Part shown: piece by piece, positions 5,540-9,274 of the stretch
Position numbering within the stretch: position 1 is the stretch's first letter
How the letters are laid out: the number at the start of each line of letters is the position of its first letter
NCBI GenBank assembly: GCA_964353455.1
Contig: CAYGWP010000105.1
Coordinates: 1-9,274 of the forward strand
Direction of reading: 5' to 3'
DNA length: 9,274 bases
From: CAYGWP01 sp964353455
GTDB taxonomy: Bacteria > Planctomycetota > Phycisphaerae > FEN-1346
The notes under the pieces: generated by a model
The model's input: the letters and a program-made list of their open reading frames with translations, nothing else
Told to the model about the DNA's origin: nothing
Databases searched by the model: none
Program-made: the position numbers and the translations under genes

Positions 5540-6373
5540 CTCGTTTGGCAATTTCCAAAGCCCCTGCTTGAAGGCGCACCCGTGCCCGCGGTAGAGGTGC
5601 AGGTTCTCCAGGCGGTGCCGGACCTCGCGAACCATGATGTCGGCGACCTTCTCGATGGTCTCGCGTCCGAACTCGGCGGTGGCATCCTGCGGCGGAATCG
5701 TGCCGTTCACGCCGACAGGGCGCCGGCCTTTCGGCGGCAACACCGAGAGGTCCACCGTCTCCGGATAGAGCGCCAAGAGGTGCGATGTCTCCCATCCGGC
5801 CGCATGGTCGCCCGCATCGGGGTACCCATGCTCGCGTGCCAGGAGCCAGTCGCCGCAGGCCCAGGCGAGCATCCCCTTGCCCCGCGCGGCGCGTTCCCGC
5901 CGGTTGAACTGGAAGACCGCAGCGGCGGCGTGGTCCACGAGTGGATAATGGCCTGCCACGAGGACGCCGACCTTGAAGCCGAGCGAGTCGGCCTCCGAAA
6001 GGATGTGGAGGAGCAGGCGATTGTAGTTCTGCGTCTGCTCCATCGCGGAGAAGGGGAACCGTTCGGGCGAAAAGTTCTCGGGCGGAAGATCCATCTTGCG
6101 GGCGATGTCCTCGCGGTCTGCCGCGTTGGCCTCCATCAGGCCTTCGAGGCGGTTCTCGCCGAAGTAGAGCGGCGGAAAGACCAGCCCCCCGCCCTGCCGG
6201 GCGGCGCGGATGGCGATGCCCTCGGCCTGGAGCGTGTCGGCCCCAAGTGGATTGTGCTCGCCGTGCCACTCAATCGTCCCGATGGGGATGTACAGAACGG
6301 GGCATTCCTTCCGGCGGGCCACAACCTGCGCGGGCCGGAGCATCTGATAGCGGACTTCAGGGCTGGTCGCCAT
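5528..6373 (-). CDS. Creatininase-family amidohydrolase
   Basis: A 281-residue cytoplasmic metal-dependent amidohydrolase of the creatininase superfamily, which also includes enzymes acting on other cyclic or linear amides and on pterin intermediates. The ATG at 6373 (AAGGAG eight bases ahead) is chosen over the ATG at 6406. The metal-binding segment IGTIEWHGEHNPLGADT at 31-47 supplies Glu35, His37 and Asp46, the positions of the family's metal ligands. GHYPLVDH at 141-148 contains the next His (His142), and DHAAGWETS at 189-197 supplies Glu195, the family's HAGxxETS motif. No signal peptide is visible. The true substrate is not identifiable; a creatinine role is unlikely to follow from sequence alone. 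Divergent from the Gfo/Idh/MocA gene with overlapping promoters. Confidence 0.88.
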   Translation of the reverse strand: MATSPEVRYQMLRPAQVVARRKECPVLYIPIGTIEWHGEHNPLGADTLQAEGIAIRAARQGGGLVFPPLYFGENRLEGLMEANAADREDIARKMDLPPENFSPERFPFSAMEQTQNYNRLLLHILSEADSLGFKVGVLVAGHYPLVDHAAAAVFQFNRRERAARGKGMLAWACGDWLLAREHGYPDAGDHAAGWETSHLLALYPETVDLSVLPPKGRRPVGVNGTIPPQDATAEFGRETIEKVADIMVREVRHRLENLHLYRGHGCAFKQGLWKLPNEPRP

Positions 6374-6410
6374 GTCACGGCTCCTTAAGCAGTGCGGACG
6401 TACCACCGGG

Positions 6411-6439
6411 TTGACATGCCCGCCTCGCGTCTATACGCT
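6411..6439 (+). promoter_or_regulatory. Candidate sigma-70 promoter for the Gfo/Idh/MocA gene
   Basis: Perfect -35 TTGACA (6411-6416), 17 bases, -10 TACGCT (6434-6439); the alternative TATACG at 6432-6437 has 15-base spacing. The transcript would start about 35 bases ahead of the ATG at 6483. Confidence 0.5.
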
Positions 6440-6458
6440 GCATTGCCGTCGGCTGCAA
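6430..6458 (-). promoter_or_regulatory. Candidate promoter for the creatininase gene, overlapping the divergent one
   Basis: On the minus strand: TTGCAG (6458-6453), 17 bases, TATAGA (6435-6430), about 57 bases ahead of the creatininase ATG at 6373. Its -10 shares the TATA core (6432-6435) with the plus-strand promoter, so the two polymerases could not occupy both at once. Confidence 0.45.
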
Positions 6459-6482
6459 CAAGAAACACGAAAGGAGATGGCT

Positions 6483-7454
6483 ATGCGGTTTGCCGCGATT
6501 GCGATCCTTATGGCGGCGGTTTCCACGGCCTTCACTGCGGAGCCCGAACCGTGGGCCACGAAGGACCTGAAGGCCGGGATCATCGGGACCGACACCTCGC
6601 ACGTCCCGGCGTACACGGGCCTTTTCGCCAAGCATCCGGAGTGGCGCATCAAGGTTGCGGCGGCGTTTCCCGGCGGGAGCCCGGATGTGAAGGCCAGCGC
6701 CGAGCGCGTCGAACAATTCGCCAAGACCATCAACGAGAAGTACGGCGTGGAGTTGGTGCCGAGCATAGAGGCGCTGCTGGCGAAGGTGGATGTGGTGCTC
6801 ATAGAGAGCGTCGATGGGCGGCCGCACCTGGAGCAGGCCCGGCCGGTGTTCAGGGCGCGCAAACGCCTGTTCATCGACAAACCTTTCGCGGGCAGCCTGA
6901 AGGACGCCCGCGAGATCGTCCGCCTCGCGCAGGAGTCGGGCACGCCGTTCTTCAGTTGCTCGTGCGCGCGGTTCCAGCCCGAGATCTGGCGCCTCAGGAG
7001 CGATGCCGGCGTGGGCAAGGTCTCGAAGGTCCAGGGGAGTTCGCCGCTCAGTTTCGAGCCCCATCACCCGGACCTTTTCTGGTACGGCATCCACGGTGTC
7101 GAGGCGCTCTTCACGGTCATGGGGCCGGGGTGCGTGAGCGTCTCGCGGAAGGCCGAGGGCGACCTCGACTGGACGACCGGCCGCTGGGAAGATGGACGCA
7201 TCGGCATCTTTCGCGGAGTCAAAAAGGGCGACTACAAGCCCGTCGTCAAGGTCTGGGGCGAAAAGGGCGAGGTCGAGACGCCGGGGGGCTTCGGTTACGA
7301 GGGCCTGGTGCGCGTCATGGCCGAGTTCTTCCACACCGGCAAGGCGCCCATCGACCCGCAGGAGACGCTCCAGATCTACGAGTTCATGACCGCGGCGCAA
7401 CTCTCGAGCGATCGCGGCGGGGCGGAGGTCAAACTCGAGGAAGTCCGCAAGTAG
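6483..7454 (+). CDS. Exported Gfo/Idh/MocA-family oxidoreductase-like protein
   Basis: A 323-residue protein with a Sec-type signal (MRFAAIAILMAAVSTAFTAE) and a Gfo/Idh/MocA dehydrogenase fold. The ATG at 6483 lies six bases after AAGGAG; the ATG at 6477 abuts the SD and is too close. The N-terminal strand AGIIGTDTSHVPAY at 31-44 takes the place of the usual Gly-rich NAD(P) loop. VLIESVDGRPHLEQA at 105-119 and LFIDKPFAGS at 129-138 correspond to the EKP-type segment with Lys133. His204 in YGIHGVEALF (201-210) matches the usual catalytic His region. Family members oxidise or reduce sugars and inositols. Here Asp37 stands where the second Gly of GxGxxG is expected, so cofactor binding is uncertain. 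No twin-arginine signal is seen. It is the only plus-strand gene, divergent from the creatininase gene. Confidence 0.87.
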   Translation: MRFAAIAILMAAVSTAFTAEPEPWATKDLKAGIIGTDTSHVPAYTGLFAKHPEWRIKVAAAFPGGSPDVKASAERVEQFAKTINEKYGVELVPSIEALLAKVDVVLIESVDGRPHLEQARPVFRARKRLFIDKPFAGSLKDAREIVRLAQESGTPFFSCSCARFQPEIWRLRSDAGVGKVSKVQGSSPLSFEPHHPDLFWYGIHGVEALFTVMGPGCVSVSRKAEGDLDWTTGRWEDGRIGIFRGVKKGDYKPVVKVWGEKGEVETPGGFGYEGLVRVMAEFFHTGKAPIDPQETLQIYEFMTAAQLSSDRGGAEVKLEEVRK

Positions 7455-7482
7455 CGCCTGCTCCTGACCTCCGGCGGCCCGA

Positions 7483-8607
7483 TCACTCCGTCCACAGGTC
7501 GGCCGTGCGGGCCTTCGCATCCGGCATCGGCGGCAGCGGCGCGCTCGGCACGGGCTCGTACCAGAACGTCGCGCAAGACCAGTCGTCCTGCCTCTCGAAC
7601 AGGCCCGCGTCCTTCTTCCAGCCGATCTGCTGAATGGTGATGCGGCAGGCCTTGCGCCAAGCGACCGGGTCGGGCAGGTGCCAGCGGTACATTGAGACGA
7701 AGTTCTTCTGGTTCAGGCTGCACCCGTTGTACATGAACGGGGTCTGCTGGATGCCCCATGACAGGCCCACGTAGTCCTCGCTGCCCGTGCCGCAGATGGT
7801 GGGGAACTCCTTGTCGCCGTCCATGTAAACCTTGATCTCGCCCTCGCCCCACCATCCATCGCCGAGCGACCGGATTCCGATACAGGAGCCGATGAAGCGG
7901 CCCGGGCCGGTCCGTTGCGGAAGAAGCACGAAATCCTGTTTCAGGGTGGTGGGGTTCTCGCGGCGGAAAAGCACGTGGAGACGGCCGACGTCGGCGGCGT
8001 GCCCGTCGCCCAGCGTGTAATCGATCTGGTAGTAGAGCGGGGCCGGCTTGTCGCCTTCGTTCGTGATCGTGAACCTGGCCCGCGCGGCAAACGGCATAGG
8101 CAGCCAGATGCTCATGCCGGCGCTCGAACCGACCGAATGCACGGCCGACTGGTACGGCATGACTTTGCCGTGGGCGAAGCCGAAGAAGTCGCCCAGCGGG
8201 CACTCGATGCTCGGGTGCTCCTGCCCGTCCCACCAGGCACGGACGACCAGGCTCCGCAGAATGGCCGGCTCGGCGCGAGTGGTCACCCAGATGTGGCGGA
8301 TCGTGCCAGGACCCTGGATGTCGCACAGTTGCACGGTCTCGCCGGGCTTCAGGTCCTTCATCGGCCTGCCCTTGCGACCGACGCCGAGGTGGCTTGCGGC
8401 CCTGCCCCCTTCAGCCGGCGCCCCTGTCGGATTCTCGAACGAAATCGAGCGCGACACGAGGCCCGTGTCCAGGAGATACGGCTGTGCGATCAGGTCGCAT
8501 GCGCGCTGCGGCGCGGGAACGGATGCGCAGCCGCCCGCAACCAGCACCAGCGCCGCGAGGATCGACGACACTCGCACTGCGACAGGCAGACAGTGGCCAG
8601 GTAGCAT
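7483..8607 (-). CDS. DUF2961/GH172-like lipoprotein, probable fructofuranosidase/arabinofuranosidase-type glycosidase
   Basis: A 374-residue predicted lipoprotein of the DUF2961 family, now classed as glycoside hydrolase family 172. The ATG at 8607 has GGGAGG close ahead; the ATG at 8649 does not. Residues 1-27 are a lipoprotein signal (SILAALVLVAGGC, lipidated Cys27). The family's opening motif SFENPTGAPAEGG is at 56-68, ECPLGDFFGFAHG at 135-147, WWGEGEIKVYMDGD at 252-265 and GTGSEDYVG at 273-281. Acidic residues Glu255/Glu257 and Glu277 lie where the catalytic pair is expected. Known members cleave or transfer furanosyl units such as alpha-D-fructofuranosyl or D-arabinofuranosyl groups; the substrate here is not determined. 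It follows the UroD-like gene by 38 bases, probably co-transcribed, and faces the Gfo/Idh/MocA gene across 28 bases. Confidence 0.88.
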   Translation of the reverse strand: MLPGHCLPVAVRVSSILAALVLVAGGCASVPAPQRACDLIAQPYLLDTGLVSRSISFENPTGAPAEGGRAASHLGVGRKGRPMKDLKPGETVQLCDIQGPGTIRHIWVTTRAEPAILRSLVVRAWWDGQEHPSIECPLGDFFGFAHGKVMPYQSAVHSVGSSAGMSIWLPMPFAARARFTITNEGDKPAPLYYQIDYTLGDGHAADVGRLHVLFRRENPTTLKQDFVLLPQRTGPGRFIGSCIGIRSLGDGWWGEGEIKVYMDGDKEFPTICGTGSEDYVGLSWGIQQTPFMYNGCSLNQKNFVSMYRWHLPDPVAWRKACRITIQQIGWKKDAGLFERQDDWSCATFWYEPVPSAPLPPMPDAKARTADLWTE

Positions 8608-8645
8608 GATGTCCTCCCTTTGCTTTCTGATTGCCGAATCGCCCC

Positions 8646-9274
8646 TCAATATGTCCCCATCGCCCGGCCGCGCTCAAGGAAGTACTCGTATGTCTCGTAG
8701 TTGACGCGAGTTGAGACGCTGTGGTCGGTGTGGAGGATGTAGCCGGAGCCGGCCATGGCGGCGGGGAGTTTCCCGGCGAGTTCCGCCTCGACGGCCGCCC
8801 TGTCGTTGGTCTCGAGGGTGCGGATGTCCATGCCGCCGCAGAAGGCGATGCGGTCGCCGAAGGTCCGCTTCAGGCGCACCAGGTCCATGCCGGCCTTCAC
8901 CTCCATCGCCTGGAGGCAGTCCATGCCCGCCTCGATGAGGCCGGGAACGAGCGGCTCGACGAACCCGCACGAGTGGACCACGATCGGCAGGCCGCGGGCG
9001 CGGCAGAAGTCGAACGTCCGCTTGTGCGACGGCCAGATGATCTCCTTGTACATCTGCGGCGACATGAACGGCCGCTCCTTGAAACCCATGTCCTCATAGA
9101 AATATATCCCGTCCGGCAGCCCCTCCTCGGCGAAGAGGATTTCCATGAGGTTGATCGTAAGGTCGGCGTACACCTGGCACATGTCGCGGACCCAGGCGGG
9201 GTCAAGCGCCATCCCCATCAGCATGTTCATGTGGCCGCAGACCGGGTGCATCATCTCGAAGACGTTGACGCCGC
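8646..9274 (-). CDS. Uroporphyrinogen decarboxylase (UroD)-family protein, 5' end cut off by the window
   Basis: The C-terminal 208 residues of a UroD-superfamily TIM barrel open through the right edge; the full protein should have another 140-170 residues. The internal Met codon at 9254 is not the start, since the frame continues GVNVFE before it without a stop. Visible segments are YEDMGFKERPFMSPQMYKEI, HSCG followed by LIEAGMDCLQAMEVKAGMD, then FCGGMDIRTLE and ILHTDHSVS near the end, a pattern of the UroD-like and corrinoid methyltransferase-related branch. HSCG resembles the first half of the zinc site of MtaA-type methyltransferases, but the later Cys of that site is not apparent and a His-rich DHS stands in its place. 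A heme-pathway role is doubtful. Such proteins are abundant in planctomycetes and mostly uncharacterised. Confidence 0.85.
   Translation of the reverse strand, partial: GVNVFEMMHPVCGHMNMLMGMALDPAWVRDMCQVYADLTINLMEILFAEEGLPDGIYFYEDMGFKERPFMSPQMYKEIIWPSHKRTFDFCRARGLPIVVHSCGFVEPLVPGLIEAGMDCLQAMEVKAGMDLVRLKRTFGDRIAFCGGMDIRTLETNDRAAVEAELAGKLPAAMAGSGYILHTDHSVSTRVNYETYEYFLERGRAMGTY

Noticed and set aside
5271..6388. 332-residue frames on both strands over the creatininase and dehydrogenase region
   Set aside because: The metal-ligand and Rossmann motifs fall in other frames; these frames are Arg/Pro/Gly-rich shadows.
6477..6485. ATG at 6477 as the start of the Gfo/Idh/MocA protein
   Set aside because: It directly abuts AAGGAG and leaves no spacing; the ATG at 6483 has normal spacing.
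7455..7482. Bidirectional terminator between the convergent genes
   Set aside because: The 28-base gap shows no convincing stem and no T-run.
6375..7520. 381-residue minus-strand frame opposite the Gfo/Idh/MocA gene
   Set aside because: The plus frame has a signal, an SD and conserved family segments; the minus frame overlaps the convergent GH172 end with no motifs.
1..9274. CRISPR array, tRNA, rRNA, integrase, transposase or defence genes
   Set aside because: I found no regularly spaced repeats, no cloverleaf-like segment and no motif of these families.

Overview
The window reads as a GC-rich bacterial chromosome segment with ten protein genes, all supported by a ribosome-binding site or recognisable family motifs. 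The family mix suggests a PVC-type bacterium, most likely a planctomycete, or a similar metagenome lineage: PQQ-like propeller protein with a WPQFxGP entry motif, GH172/DUF2961, exported Gfo/Idh/MocA protein, UroD-like protein, creatininase, malectin lipoproteins and SGNH hydrolase. This is an inference from gene content; no rRNA or marker gene is present.

Layout, left to right: two tandem malectin-domain lipoproteins (minus; the first runs off the left edge); a secreted SGNH hydrolase (minus); a 272-base gap holding a compact repeat element of two inverted hairpins; a secreted PQQ-like beta-propeller protein (minus); a secreted zinc-ribbon protein resembling DUF2225 (minus); a beta-hydroxyacid dehydrogenase (minus); a creatininase-family amidohydrolase (minus). 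A 109-base divergent promoter region follows, then an exported Gfo/Idh/MocA-type protein (plus), a 28-base convergent junction, a GH172-like lipoprotein (minus) and a UroD-family protein (minus, cut by the right edge). No gap exceeds 300 bases. I see no tRNA, rRNA, CRISPR array or transposase gene.

Six of the ten products carry a Sec or lipoprotein signal with carbohydrate-related or propeller/oxidoreductase folds, and a seventh exported protein is a zinc-ribbon protein of unknown role. The cytoplasmic ones (hydroxyacid dehydrogenase, creatininase-like amidohydrolase, UroD-like protein) are small-molecule enzymes. The likely overall theme is capture, deacylation and hydrolysis of glycans at the cell surface plus downstream sugar-acid metabolism. 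No transporter or dedicated regulator gene is present, so a single pathway cannot be assigned.

Regulation: I find candidate sigma-70-like promoters with 17-base spacing ahead of the malectin pair, the SGNH gene, the DUF2225-like gene and both divergent genes. An inverted repeat overlaps the malectin -10 box, and a terminator-like hairpin at the end of the creatininase gene has the stop codon in its loop. The most unusual structure is the paired inverted hairpin element at 2018-2125, whose two copies differ only by compensated base pairs in their stems.
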